This document shows, in pieces, positions 52,982 through 62,965 of a stretch of DNA of 64,000 bases. The stretch spans positions 1 to 64,000 of the forward strand of contig JAPLEH010000031.1 in assembly GCA_026391455.1 (NCBI GenBank), given 5' to 3'. Position 1 is the first letter of the stretch; the number at the start of each line of letters is the position of its first letter. The notes under the pieces were generated by a model, which worked only from the letters and a program-made list of their open reading frames with translations, was not told the origin of the DNA and ran no database searches. A program made the position numbers and the translations under genes. Source of the DNA: Bacteroidota bacterium (GTDB lineage Bacteria; Bacteroidota; Bacteroidia; Chitinophagales; Chitinophagaceae).

Positions 52982-54142
52982 ATGAAATTGATCACGAAAA
53001 CCCTGGCTGCCGGCGTTTTGCTGTCTGCCTTTTGCTTTTCCACCCCTGCACCAGATAAAAAAGCTCCGGTTACGTTGCCCGCTACTTCGAAAATTCAGGT
53101 TGCCATATTACTCGATGTAAGCGGTAGTATGGAAGGGCTTATTGAACAGGCCAAAGCTCAGTTGTGGAATATGGTGACAACACTTGGCAAGGCGGAGTGT
53201 ACCGACAAATCGAAACCGCAGGTGGAACTGGCCCTGTATGAATATGGACGAAGCGGCAACGATGCGGCCAAAGGATATGTAAAACAATTAAGTCCATTTA
53301 CCAATGACCTCGATAAAGTGTCACAGATTTTATTCAACCTGAAAACAGATGGGGGCTCTGAATATTGCGGACAGGTAATATACACTTCCATGGAAGAACT
53401 GGCCTGGAATCCTGCACCCGAAAATTATAAAGTGGTATTTATTGCCGGCAATGAAGATTTTTTACAGGGCAACCTGCATTATACGAAGGCCTGCAGCAAA
53501 GCGGCTGACAGGGGAGTGATCGTAAACACCATTTACTGCGGCGATTACCAGACCGGTATCCGGGAACACTGGAACCTGCTGGGCGAATGTGGCAAAGGCA
53601 GCTATACCAACATCAATCATAATGCACGCGATGAAGATATTCCCACACCCTACGACAGCACCCTGATCGTGCTGAATAATAAACTAAACACCACTTATAT
53701 CGGCTATGGCGCCACGGGCGCTGCCTATATGGAACGCCAGTTCAAAGTGGATGCATATAATTATCAGGTAAGTACAAAAGCCGGCATTAAACGTGCAGAA
53801 GCAAAAGCCCGTTCCAACGTATATAACAATGCCTCCTGGGACCTGATCGATGCCAGTAAAGCAGATACCACCGGAAAATTATTTACTAAACTGGACAAAA
53901 ACACCCTCCCCGATAGTTTAAAAACTAAAACCCCTGAGCAACTTAAACAACTGGTGGACCAAAAGGCTAAAGAACGAGGCGAAATCCAGCAGTCTATTCT
54001 TTCTATGAATGCCAGCCGGGATAAATTCATTGCGGAACGAAAGGCCCGCAACGCACAAACAGCCAACCAGGCCACCCTGGAGACTGCCGTTGAAAAAACG
54101 ATCCGTGAGCAGGTACAGCGATTCAAAATGAAAATCGATTAG
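52982..54142 (+). CDS. Secreted VWA domain protein
   Basis: 386 residues from the ATG at 52982 (MKLITKTLAAGVLLSAFCFS); twelve codons further upstream (MPATRISRK) are unlikely. A signal peptide is followed by a VWA domain with the MIDAS DVSGSM (about 46-51) and later FIAGNEDFLQG. The C-terminal third is helical and charged (KLDKNTLPDSLKTKTPEQLKQ to VEKTIREQVQRFKMK), a likely coiled coil. Different from the cytoplasmic TerY proteins of the island: it is exported and has no Ter neighbours. Function unknown. Confidence 0.85.
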   Translation: MKLITKTLAAGVLLSAFCFSTPAPDKKAPVTLPATSKIQVAILLDVSGSMEGLIEQAKAQLWNMVTTLGKAECTDKSKPQVELALYEYGRSGNDAAKGYVKQLSPFTNDLDKVSQILFNLKTDGGSEYCGQVIYTSMEELAWNPAPENYKVVFIAGNEDFLQGNLHYTKACSKAADRGVIVNTIYCGDYQTGIREHWNLLGECGKGSYTNINHNARDEDIPTPYDSTLIVLNNKLNTTYIGYGATGAAYMERQFKVDAYNYQVSTKAGIKRAEAKARSNVYNNASWDLIDASKADTTGKLFTKLDKNTLPDSLKTKTPEQLKQLVDQKAKERGEIQQSILSMNASRDKFIAERKARNAQTANQATLETAVEKTIREQVQRFKMKID

Positions 54143-54168
54143 GCCTCACCGTTAGCTGGTCATTTGAT

Positions 54169-54255
54169 AAAAAATGGATTGCTCCGGACCCGGGCAATCC
54201 ATTTTTTTGCCTTATACAGGATAAATATCCCCGGTTTCGGGGATATTTATTTTTT
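54169..54255 (+). terminator. Two tandem rho-independent terminators
   Basis: First: AAAAAATGGATTGC (54169-54182) with GCAATCCATTTTTT (54194-54207), with seven T. Second: ATAAATATCCCC (54221-54232) with GGGGATATTTAT (54239-54250) and six T (54250-54255). Both follow the VWA gene and separate it from the surface-protein genes. Confidence 0.88.
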
Positions 54256-54307
54256 CTGATCCGTACTATCATTGTGCCTGAGTTTTCCATTAACCCAGAC
54301 CATAAAC

Positions 54308-57300
54308 ATGAGAAAGATAGTCTTCCTGCTGGTAACCTCCATGCTCGTCTTTACAGCGGCCAGGTCCCAGTCCTTCAGCATTAATACGGATGGCAGCGTG
54401 GCCGATACCAGCGCAATTCTCGATATTAAAAGCACTAACAAAGGAATATTGATACCCCGGATGACAAAAGCCCAGCGAAACGCGATTTTTCAACCGGCGG
54501 CTGGCGTGCTGGTGTATCAGTCAGGCCCGGACAGTACAGGCTTTTATTATTACAATGGCTCCACCTGGTCATGGCTGGCAACTGCCACCACTGGCGCAGG
54601 CTGGCTTACTACCGGAAATGCGGGTACAGATACCGCAGTGAATTTTATGGGTACCACCACCAATATGCCGTTGCGTTTTAAAGTGAACAATCAATGGACT
54701 GGTCAGTACGATAATAATCAGTCAAATTATTTTATAGGAAGAGAAGCCGGCATGAGAAACACTTCTGGCATTCTGAATGTGGGCATGGGAAGTTATGTAC
54801 TGTCAAACACCACCAGCGGCAGTTTTAATACAGGATTTGGTGCGGGAGCATTGATCTCCAATATTACTGGCAGTCTGAACACCGCCATGGGAAATACAGC
54901 ATTGGCCAATCATGAAATTGGTAACGGTATAGTGGCTATTGGCAGTAATGCCATGAATGGAGACAGCGCCGGTAATGATAATGTGGCGGTTGGATCACAG
55001 GCCATGTTTCAGGGCAGAAAATCTGCTTACAATACAGCCGTTGGTACCAACGCCCTGTATAATACCGGAGTAAACAGAGTAGGTCCGTTTGACGGCGATT
55101 ATAATGTTTCAGTAGGGTATAATAGTTCTTTTCGTCTCAACAAAGGATTCAACAATGTGGCGGTTGGCGCTTATGCATTTGCTAATGACAGTATCGGTAT
55201 TGGAAACGTAGCACTTGGTGCAAGCGCAGCCAATGGACATAGCAGTGGCAATCAGAACATTGCCATTGGTTATTTTGCCATGTCAGGACTTACACGCGGA
55301 TCCAATAAGATCGCCATCGGTAGCCGGGCACTGGATAATGATACCTCAGCTAATGGCAATATTGCTATGGGATATCTCTCCATGTTCATCAACCGAAGAG
55401 GATTAAGCAATGTGGCTATAGGCACTTCTGCTCTGTATGGAAATTTTTCCGGTAGCCGGAATGTGGCAATAGGAGACTCTGCTCTTTTCAGCAATAACTT
55501 TTCAGTACCAAGCGGCGATCATTTTACCAATAACACGGCTATAGGGTATAAGTCACTTTTCAGCACCCACCCCTCAAGTGCTAGTATCAACCTGGGTATC
55601 AATAATACAGCCATCGGTTCCGAAGCATTGCTTTCCAATACTACAGCCTCAGATAATGTGGCGGTAGGAGCTGCAGCTTTGAAAGATAATACGATAGGTT
55701 ATAGCAATACGGCCATAGGATCAAAAGCTATGGAAAATGCCAAAGTGTTAAATACTACGGCAGTGGGAGCAAATGCCCTGCAAAATGACAGCACGGGTTC
55801 AGGCAATAATACTGCTATTGGCGTTTTGGCAGGCTTGTCCAATTCCAGCGGAGCTTTTAATTTTTACGGGGGAGTCGTATCGGGTTATCACAACGAAACC
55901 GGCTCCAGTAATGTGGCTATTGGCAATGAAGCAATGGCCTATCGTAATAATGCCGACAGTAATGTAGCCATTGGTGCACGTGCATTGGGTGGCGGCTTCA
56001 CCACCAAAACCGGCGATTTCAATACGGCGATAGGTATGGAAGCGCTGACTACCAACAACGCTTCGTATAATACGGCCTTGGGTTATCGCGCAGCATACCT
56101 GAACCTGAATGGAACGGGTGTTACAGCAATCGGCGCAGAAGCATTGCGTTCCAATTTAGCTTCACGTAATACAGCAATCGGATTTCAGGCAGCAAGAAGT
56201 AACTCCAATGGAACATTGCTCTTTGCCGCAGGTGATAGTTCCCTCTATGCCAACACAAACGGTAATACCAACCTGGCTATTGGTAGCAGATCGGCCCGCA
56301 GCAATACGACCGGTAGTTTAAATATCGCAATTGGTAATAACGCATTGGCTGCAAACCGACTTACAAACCAGAATGTGGCGATAGGCCATGATGCCATGAT
56401 GGTAATGGATCCATCCCTCTCTATCAATGCGGCCAACGTGGCCATCGGTTATCAGGCCCTGGAAAATGTAAACCCTGCAGCAGTGGTAAACAGCGGCAAT
56501 CAAAATACAGCCGTGGGTACCCGTAGCGGCGATGCGATGACTACCGGTTATTACAATACAACGCTTGGCGCACTCAGCGGCGGAGCTTCTCTTAATACGG
56601 GATTTCAGAATACACTGATCGGGCATACCAGTACGGCCGGAGGCAACAATAATACGCAGGTAGGATTTAGTACCAGTTCCAGCGGCGACAATAACACATT
56701 GCTGGGATCCACCAGTAATATCAATGGATTTCGTACAAATGCAACCGCCATTGGTTATGCAGCCGAAGTGGCGGCCAATAACAGTATCGTGCTGGGCAGC
56801 GTGAATGGGGTGAATGGTGCTACCGCTACGGTGAATGTGGGTATTGGTACCACTACTCCGGGAGTAAGGTTTCATGTGGTGAAAGATGGAGAAGTAGCTT
56901 CACACGTATTGCATGCATCTGCGATGGGTGTATTTGAAAATGATAATACCGGCTATCTGCAACTGATGAACCCCACCACCGCTCAGGCAGGTTTGATTTC
57001 GGGTACCTCTGTTACGGGCATACGTTCCGGTGTTTTTTTCAACGCAGACAGCTCCATGCAATTCCGAACCGGTGGAAATACGAACCGCATCACGCTGGCT
57101 AATGATGGGATGATGGGTATTCGTACCACCGCACCGGCAAGCTATGCAGATATAAACGGTTCAGTGGGTACTGCCATTCAAACCACCACACTCAGCCAGA
57201 CACTCGATGAGTTTGATCATACACTCATCATACTGAATACAGCCGGAGCTATCACCGTTACCCTGCCAGCAGCAATTCTGGCCAGCAGAAGAGAATATGT

Positions 57301-57436
57301 AATCGTAAACCAGGATAATGCCGCCAAAACCATCAGTTCGTACCAGGATTTCACCGGTGCCGCTGTTACTACCATTCCTGCAAATGCAAGTATCACCTTA
57401 CAAAGCAATGGCGCAGCCTGGTACCGTATCCGCTAA
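54308..57436 (+). CDS. Large repeat protein with YadA-head-like (Hep_Hag-type) repeats
   Basis: 1042 residues from the ATG at 54308 (MRKIVFLLVTSMLVFTAARS). The N-terminal region reads INTDGSVADTSAILDIKSTNKGILIPRMT, common in Bacteroidota surface proteins. Residues about 150-840 consist of short repeats centred on N(T/V)A(I/V)GxxAL; I count roughly 35. This is the pattern of YadA/trimeric autotransporter heads, which fold as left-handed beta rolls. There is no YadA membrane anchor and no T9SS tail; the end is another beta-rich domain (ITVTLPAAILASRREYVIVN). The next gene, 21 bp downstream, is a T9SS cargo. Confidence 0.82.
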   Translation: MRKIVFLLVTSMLVFTAARSQSFSINTDGSVADTSAILDIKSTNKGILIPRMTKAQRNAIFQPAAGVLVYQSGPDSTGFYYYNGSTWSWLATATTGAGWLTTGNAGTDTAVNFMGTTTNMPLRFKVNNQWTGQYDNNQSNYFIGREAGMRNTSGILNVGMGSYVLSNTTSGSFNTGFGAGALISNITGSLNTAMGNTALANHEIGNGIVAIGSNAMNGDSAGNDNVAVGSQAMFQGRKSAYNTAVGTNALYNTGVNRVGPFDGDYNVSVGYNSSFRLNKGFNNVAVGAYAFANDSIGIGNVALGASAANGHSSGNQNIAIGYFAMSGLTRGSNKIAIGSRALDNDTSANGNIAMGYLSMFINRRGLSNVAIGTSALYGNFSGSRNVAIGDSALFSNNFSVPSGDHFTNNTAIGYKSLFSTHPSSASINLGINNTAIGSEALLSNTTASDNVAVGAAALKDNTIGYSNTAIGSKAMENAKVLNTTAVGANALQNDSTGSGNNTAIGVLAGLSNSSGAFNFYGGVVSGYHNETGSSNVAIGNEAMAYRNNADSNVAIGARALGGGFTTKTGDFNTAIGMEALTTNNASYNTALGYRAAYLNLNGTGVTAIGAEALRSNLASRNTAIGFQAARSNSNGTLLFAAGDSSLYANTNGNTNLAIGSRSARSNTTGSLNIAIGNNALAANRLTNQNVAIGHDAMMVMDPSLSINAANVAIGYQALENVNPAAVVNSGNQNTAVGTRSGDAMTTGYYNTTLGALSGGASLNTGFQNTLIGHTSTAGGNNNTQVGFSTSSSGDNNTLLGSTSNINGFRTNATAIGYAAEVAANNSIVLGSVNGVNGATATVNVGIGTTTPGVRFHVVKDGEVASHVLHASAMGVFENDNTGYLQLMNPTTAQAGLISGTSVTGIRSGVFFNADSSMQFRTGGNTNRITLANDGMMGIRTTAPASYADINGSVGTAIQTTTLSQTLDEFDHTLIILNTAGAITVTLPAAILASRREYVIVNQDNAAKTISSYQDFTGAAVTTIPANASITLQSNGAAWYRIR

Positions 57437-57457
57437 GAATGAAATAAAAAAGTTTGA

Positions 57458-58987
57458 ATGAGAAAAACAGCAGGCATATGGATGTTGATATTGTTCGTGC
57501 AAATCGCAAAAGCACAACAATTGCTGCATGCCCGTAATATTAACCTGGTATCACAACCCAATACCCAATTGGTAACAAGAGGAGGAATCAGCTTTACAGG
57601 TACTGCTGCATTCACTCATAAAGGAACCATTACATTGCTTGCCGGCCCACTCACCGGTACAGCCAATTGGCTCGATAGTACATCCGGCGTAATGAATACT
57701 GCCTCTGCGGGAAAGGTAGAGCTTAAAGGTATTTCTGTTTCACAACAGGTATATGGCCCCACCCGTTTTGACAGTCTTACTGTACAAAATACCGGAACCC
57801 TTTTCCGTCAGAGCAATGAGATCCGGCAATGGCTCCAACTAACCAACGGTCTGATCAATTTTTCTACTGCCAATGACAGTATCTATGTTTCCAATCCGGC
57901 CATTACGGCCATCAACTATAATACAGATTCACTGGCCATCAGCAGTTGGATCAATGGTAAATTATCCCGGAGAACCAACACTACTTCCGGCACTTATTTT
58001 TTCCCCGTGGGCAAAATGCTGGCCGCAGACAGTCTTTATGCGCCTGTGAAATTTGATAAACAAAACAATGCAGTCGCCACGTATTCCGTACAATATTTTC
58101 CGGCCATTCCATTCGACAGGAGTAATAAAAACCCCGTGATCGATCATATCAGCAGCGTGGAATACTGGGAGATCACCAGCCATAATTTTGCTTCTTCTGG
58201 TGATGATGATGCTGTACTGAGTTTATCCTGGCGCGACTACAGCCTGGTCAATGCACTGGCTATTATTCGTGATAGTTTGTTGGTGGCACATTATTACTTT
58301 GATGGAGCCAATTTTCAATGGCAACCGGAGTTCAATGCTGCATTGCCCAATAACGTGAATGGTAATGTGAACTTCGGCTATATTAAAACCAATAAGATCG
58401 TAGGTGATTTCAGTATGCCACACCTGCGCTTTTCCATTGGCACCAGAAGTACACAAAACCTGTTGCCGCTCACGCTGCTGGATTGGAATGTGACCAAACA
58501 AGATCAAACTGCTTTGTGTAAATGGGTGGTAACGGATGACAGAGAGGTAGACATGTATCAGGTAGAACGCTCCCCCGATGGAATACATTTTACAAGTATT
58601 GGCATCAAACCATCATTGCAACGAAGCGGAAATAGTTCTTATACCTTCACAGATAATGCCCCATTACCCGGACATAATTATTACCGGCTGAAAGCAACCG
58701 GCAATGGTCTTATTAATTTTTCGGGTATCCGTCATCTTTATTTTGATGTATCCACCGATTGGCTGATTTATCCCAATCCTGCAAAAGATATCATCAATAT
58801 CAAACTGCCGGTTTCATTACAGCCGGCTACTATTACCATTACTGATGCTGCCGGCCATATGATAGCCCAACGTACAACCACGGGTGCATTGCTGCAACTA
58901 AATATCGCGGCATTGTCTGGCGGCTTGTACTATGTGGATTACAATGTACAGGGCAAACGGCAGGTGAAAAGCTTCATAAAAAATTAA
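57458..58987 (+). CDS. Secreted protein with T9SS type A sorting domain
   Basis: 509 residues. Signal peptide (about 1-19, ending QIAKAQ), a beta-rich middle (ISFTGTAAFTHKGTITLLAG), a fibronectin-like or beta-sandwich segment (LLDWNVTKQDQTALCKWVVT...YQVERSPDG), and the C-terminal T9SS type A domain: LIYPNPAKDIINIKLP ... GGLYYVDYNVQGKRQVKSF. It follows the repeat protein by 21 bp and is likely co-expressed; it may help anchor or export it. Inference. Confidence 0.9.
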   Translation: MRKTAGIWMLILFVQIAKAQQLLHARNINLVSQPNTQLVTRGGISFTGTAAFTHKGTITLLAGPLTGTANWLDSTSGVMNTASAGKVELKGISVSQQVYGPTRFDSLTVQNTGTLFRQSNEIRQWLQLTNGLINFSTANDSIYVSNPAITAINYNTDSLAISSWINGKLSRRTNTTSGTYFFPVGKMLAADSLYAPVKFDKQNNAVATYSVQYFPAIPFDRSNKNPVIDHISSVEYWEITSHNFASSGDDDAVLSLSWRDYSLVNALAIIRDSLLVAHYYFDGANFQWQPEFNAALPNNVNGNVNFGYIKTNKIVGDFSMPHLRFSIGTRSTQNLLPLTLLDWNVTKQDQTALCKWVVTDDREVDMYQVERSPDGIHFTSIGIKPSLQRSGNSSYTFTDNAPLPGHNYYRLKATGNGLINFSGIRHLYFDVSTDWLIYPNPAKDIINIKLPVSLQPATITITDAAGHMIAQRTTTGALLQLNIAALSGGLYYVDYNVQGKRQVKSFIKN

Positions 58988-59129
58988 TATAGTGTGCATT
59001 TGCTAAGGGTAAGCGGTTGATTGCGCATAAGTGTTAACACGTGTGTACAACTATGTTCTGTTGGTTTTTTGTGTATGTCAATAATATTTCCCAATTTGAC
59101 AATACACTCACAAAACCAATTGAACACTT

Positions 59130-61796
59130 ATGCGTAAACACTTCCGGCTGTTGCCCGTGGGCATAGTATGCCTGCTGGTAACGACCTGCACACAAGCACA
59201 GGTTAGTATCACCTCTACCACCACTCCGTACACTCAAAATTTCAATACACTAATTACAACCGGCACGTCCTCCGTATTGCCTACCGGATGGCGGCTGCTG
59301 GAAACGGGAACGAATGCCAACACCACATTGGCGGCAGATGCGGGCTCCACTGCCACGGGCAACACGTACAGCTATGGCACTGGTACAGCTACTGACAGGG
59401 CCTTTGGCGGATTGTTATCGGGCTCACTGGTTCCCACACTCGGCGTACAGATCACCAACAACACCGGTGCCACTATTACTTCTCTCAGCATCAGCTACAC
59501 CGGAGAAGAATGGCGGTTGGGTACAGCCGGTCGTGCCGACCAGCTCGATTTTCAGTACAGCCTCAATGCTACTTCGCTTTCCACCGGTACCTGGACGGAC
59601 TTCAATGCACTGGATTTTGCAACACCTGCCACTGCCACTACAGGTGCAAAAGATGGAAATGCTGCTGCCAACCGCACGGCTAAATCCGCTGTCATCACCG
59701 GACTCAGTATTGCCAACGGCACCACGTTCTGGCTTCGCTGGAATGATTTAGATGCATCGGGTGCAGATGATGGTTTGGCCATTGACGATTTTTCCATTCA
59801 ACTCAATGGTGCCGATGTTACGCCTCCCACAGCAACCACATTTACTCCTGCTAATGGTGCCACAGGTGTGGCGGTAAGCGGAAACCTCATTGTTGCATTC
59901 AGTGAGAATATACAAAAAGGTACAGCCGGTACTATCACTGTAAAAAGAACAAGTGATAACGTAACCGTGCAAACAACCGCTGTTACTGCTGCTGCCGTAA
60001 CGGTAAGCGGCAATACGGCCACGATACCCTACAGTGCCCTGGCCAACAGTACCGGTTATTATGTGAACATAGATGCGGGCGCTTTCCGAGATCTCGCTGG
60101 TAATAATCATGCAGGCATAACCAGTACCACCACCTGGGCCTTTACCACTGTAGCTGGTAGTGGCGGAGGCGGTACACTCAATTATTATTTTGGAAACCTT
60201 CATGCACACAGCAGCTACTCCGATGGTAATGCAGATAATACCACCAAGATACCTGCAGATGATTATGCCTATGCGAAAACAGCGCTTTGTATGGACTTCC
60301 TCGGTATCAGTGAACACAATCATGCTACGGCTGGTATGAGCATTACCAACTGGCAGCCGGGCCGTACACAGGCCGCCGCCGCCACCACGTCCACCTTTGT
60401 GGGTATGTATGGTATGGAATGGGGCGTGATCAGCGGAGGAGGACACGTGATCGTTTATGGCATGGACTCGTTAATCGGATGGGAAGCAGGCAACTACGAT
60501 ATCTTTGTTGCGAAAAGCGTGTACACCGGTACCGGTGGTTTGTTTGATATACTCAACCGTCATGGAGGTAATGCACTGGCCTACCTGGCACACCCCAACA
60601 GCACCGATTATAATAATGTATTGGGCAATGCCTTTGATGTCAATGCAGATAATGCGATTGTTGGATCTGCAGTGGAAAGCGGCCCGGCATTTTCAACAAA
60701 TACCACCTATACCAACCCCGGCACCTCCATGTCTTATCTTTCTTATTACCGTAATATGCTGTCCAAAGGTTATCACCTCGGGCCAACAATCGATCACGAT
60801 AACCACAATATGACCTTTGGACATACGGCCAAAACAAGATTAGTGGTACGCGCGGCGTCACTTTCGGAAAACAACCTGCTCGATGGTATGCGCAAGATGC
60901 GTTTCTATGCTTCGCAGGATTGCAGCGCTAAAATTGATTTCACTATTAGCACCGAAACAATGGGAAGCGTGGTTACTAAAGCTGGCGCACCGCTTATTTC
61001 GGTTACATCCACCGGCACCACTTCTGCGGTCAGTTCCGTATCCGTTATGTTTGGCGTACCGGGCAGCGGCACTGCGGCTACTCTGCTTACCAGCAGCGCA
61101 TCGGGCACGTTCACCTATACCGATAATGCACTTGCAAACGGAAGCCAGCGGTATTATTATCTTGATATAACGGAGGCAGACGGCTCCCGTATCGTAACGG
61201 CTCCCATTTGGTATACACGCAATGATGCAGCAAAAGGAGTGGCTCCCGAATCGCTTACTTCTTTCTTTGCGATCAACGAAAAAGACAGGGTGATACTGAA
61301 GTGGACCACCGAAAATGAAGAAGCCGGCCAAACCTTTGAGGTGCAGCGCTCCACGGATGATGGCAAAAACTTCAGCACACTGGATATGCAAAACGGAAGA
61401 GGTGCATCCGACAATATGCAGACCTATGTGTACAATGACATGCAGCCTTTTGCCGGTGTGGCCTATTACCGTCTGGTACAACGAAACGCCAATGGCGCAG
61501 TACGATTCACCGATCAGAAAGTAATTGACCGCAGTGAAACCAAAGCTTCTTACTATACACTTTATCCGAATCCTGTACAGGGCATACTGAATATCCGTGT
61601 GGGATCCGCAACAGGCAACCGGATGATGGCAGAAGTATTTGATATGAGCGGACGAAGAATGATCACCAAAACCTATGATGTAATCGGCGGTCAGCAAACG
61701 GTGGGACTTGATATGAGCCCATTGCACAACGGCAGTTATATCATTAAAATAACACTGGATGGAAAAACCCGCGCTCAATTGGTAAATAAATTCTGA
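59130..61796 (+). CDS. Secreted PHP-domain phosphoesterase-like protein with Big_5 and T9SS type A domains
   Basis: 888 residues. Signal peptide (1-23, ending TCTQAQ). Residues about 24-230 form a jelly-roll-like beta domain; about 230-345 an Ig-like (Big_5) domain, TPANGATGVAVSGNLIVAFSENI. From about 350 a PHP metallo-phosphoesterase core follows: NLHAHSSYSDG, GISEHNH, YGMEWG, YLAHPNS, IDHDNHN. The C-terminus is T9SS type A (YTLYPNPVQGILNIRVG ... GSYIIKITLDGKTRAQLV). It should act outside the cell on a phosphoester, substrate unknown. Confidence 0.88.
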   Translation: MRKHFRLLPVGIVCLLVTTCTQAQVSITSTTTPYTQNFNTLITTGTSSVLPTGWRLLETGTNANTTLAADAGSTATGNTYSYGTGTATDRAFGGLLSGSLVPTLGVQITNNTGATITSLSISYTGEEWRLGTAGRADQLDFQYSLNATSLSTGTWTDFNALDFATPATATTGAKDGNAAANRTAKSAVITGLSIANGTTFWLRWNDLDASGADDGLAIDDFSIQLNGADVTPPTATTFTPANGATGVAVSGNLIVAFSENIQKGTAGTITVKRTSDNVTVQTTAVTAAAVTVSGNTATIPYSALANSTGYYVNIDAGAFRDLAGNNHAGITSTTTWAFTTVAGSGGGGTLNYYFGNLHAHSSYSDGNADNTTKIPADDYAYAKTALCMDFLGISEHNHATAGMSITNWQPGRTQAAAATTSTFVGMYGMEWGVISGGGHVIVYGMDSLIGWEAGNYDIFVAKSVYTGTGGLFDILNRHGGNALAYLAHPNSTDYNNVLGNAFDVNADNAIVGSAVESGPAFSTNTTYTNPGTSMSYLSYYRNMLSKGYHLGPTIDHDNHNMTFGHTAKTRLVVRAASLSENNLLDGMRKMRFYASQDCSAKIDFTISTETMGSVVTKAGAPLISVTSTGTTSAVSSVSVMFGVPGSGTAATLLTSSASGTFTYTDNALANGSQRYYYLDITEADGSRIVTAPIWYTRNDAAKGVAPESLTSFFAINEKDRVILKWTTENEEAGQTFEVQRSTDDGKNFSTLDMQNGRGASDNMQTYVYNDMQPFAGVAYYRLVQRNANGAVRFTDQKVIDRSETKASYYTLYPNPVQGILNIRVGSATGNRMMAEVFDMSGRRMITKTYDVIGGQQTVGLDMSPLHNGSYIIKITLDGKTRAQLVNKF

Positions 61797-61813
61797 TTAC
61801 CTGTTAGCACAAG

Positions 61814-61844
61814 AAAAGCCCTGGCCATAGCGTCAGGGCTTTTT
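61814..61844 (+). terminator. Rho-independent terminator
   Basis: AAAAGCCCTG (61814-61823) and CAGGGCTTTT (61834-61843) with a 10-nt loop and five T. It closes the secreted phosphoesterase gene, 17 bp after its stop. Confidence 0.85.
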
Positions 61845-61873
61845 CATTTATATTTGACGATTAACTGCTGAGA

Positions 61874-62818
61874 ATGTCTGCTACCGGATTTTTATTTGCA
61901 TTTGCCGCTACTGCCTGCTGGGCCATTGCTGCATTCCCGCTTACTACGGCCAGCCGACTTATTCCGGTAAGCAGTATGAATCATGTGCGCTTATTACTTG
62001 GTACAGTTTTGATCACGATAGCAGCATGGATAACCGATTCCGAAAACTTTCTCCAGATATTTTCCTTTCACAGTCTGTATGCATGGATATGGCTGGGCTT
62101 ATCCGGAATAATGGCATTGGTGGTGGGCGACTTTTTCAGTTTCCGCAGCTATGCTATACTAAGCCCTCAAAAGGGAAGCATACTCACAACACTCTCTCCT
62201 ACTTCCGCACTTTTATTTGGCATACTGCTCGTGGATGAGCATATCAATTGGGTGGGCATAGCAGGTATGATCATTACCATTGCCGGCGTAATGAGCATCA
62301 GTCTTGGTCGCTCCCAGCGCAATGCCATTCCCGATCATGGTCACGGATCTATTACCAAAGGTATCGTCTATGGTATCCTGGCTGCACTTTGCCATGGTGG
62401 TGCCCTCGCCTTATCCAAAAAAGGATTTTTGGTACAGGCAGCAGCCGGTCATCCCGTGGGTTGGTCCGGTGCCACATTCATTCGTATCGCCTCGGCCTGC
62501 GTATTGGTGTATGCTATTACGCTGGTAAGAGGACAATTCAAAGAGGTATGGTCACACCTGGGAGATAGTAAAGAAGGTATCCGAAATACCATTACCGGGA
62601 GCATCTTCAACCCGGGGTTATCAGTGGCACTCTCCATGATCACGATACTGTATATCAATGTAGCCGTGGCTCAAACTATTTTCGCCATGGTACCTCTATT
62701 TGCTTTGGTCATTGCATTTTTCATTTATCGTGAAAAAGTTACACTCCGCTCCCTGCTGGGAATATGTATTTCCCTGATTGGCGTGGCGTTGTTGATTTGG
62801 AGAAACAGGTTGGGGTAG
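61874..62818 (+). CDS. EamA/DMT superfamily transporter
   Basis: 314 residues with about ten transmembrane helices arranged as two EamA repeats (MSATGFLFAFAATACWAIAAF at the start of the first; KGIVYGILAALCHGGALALS at the start of the second). The region between is polar (GRSQRNAIPDHGHGS). DMT proteins export or import metabolites such as amino acids; the substrate cannot be predicted. Convergent to the Nfu gene. Confidence 0.9.
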   Translation: MSATGFLFAFAATACWAIAAFPLTTASRLIPVSSMNHVRLLLGTVLITIAAWITDSENFLQIFSFHSLYAWIWLGLSGIMALVVGDFFSFRSYAILSPQKGSILTTLSPTSALLFGILLVDEHINWVGIAGMIITIAGVMSISLGRSQRNAIPDHGHGSITKGIVYGILAALCHGGALALSKKGFLVQAAAGHPVGWSGATFIRIASACVLVYAITLVRGQFKEVWSHLGDSKEGIRNTITGSIFNPGLSVALSMITILYINVAVAQTIFAMVPLFALVIAFFIYREKVTLRSLLGICISLIGVALLIWRNRLG

Positions 62819-62828
62819 GGGGTGTAAA

Positions 62829-62906
62829 AGTTCAAGAGGCCGCCTGCCGGTAGGCAGGTTCAATAAGTTCAAGAGGTTCCATAGGTTTAAGAAGTTCAAG
62901 AGGTTG
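62829..62906. repeat. TTCAAGAGG repeat with an embedded CCTGCCGGTAGGCAGG palindrome
   Basis: AGTTCAAGAGG occurs three times (62829, 62867 and 62893 areas) in this 78-bp stretch. A perfect 6-bp-arm inverted repeat, CCTGCC-GGTA-GGCAGG (62843-62858), sits inside the first unit, as if inserted. It links two repeat families seen elsewhere in the window. Confidence 0.65.
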
Positions 62907-62916
62907 GTGATACAAC

Positions 62917-62941
62917 AAAAAAGCGGCCATAGCCGCTTTTT
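62917..62941. terminator. Bidirectional terminator between the transporter and Nfu genes
   Basis: AAAAAGCGGC (62918-62927) and GCCGCTTTTT (62932-62941) with a 4-nt loop. An A-run on the left and a T-run on the right let it work for both converging genes. Confidence 0.88.
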
Positions 62942-62965
62942 AATAGTGTATATCGTATAAAAATA

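Noticed and set aside
54750-56860. Repetitive DNA in the large plus-strand gene as a tandem repeat or array
   Set aside because: Repeats are at protein level (NTAIG units) with diverged codons; this is one coding sequence.
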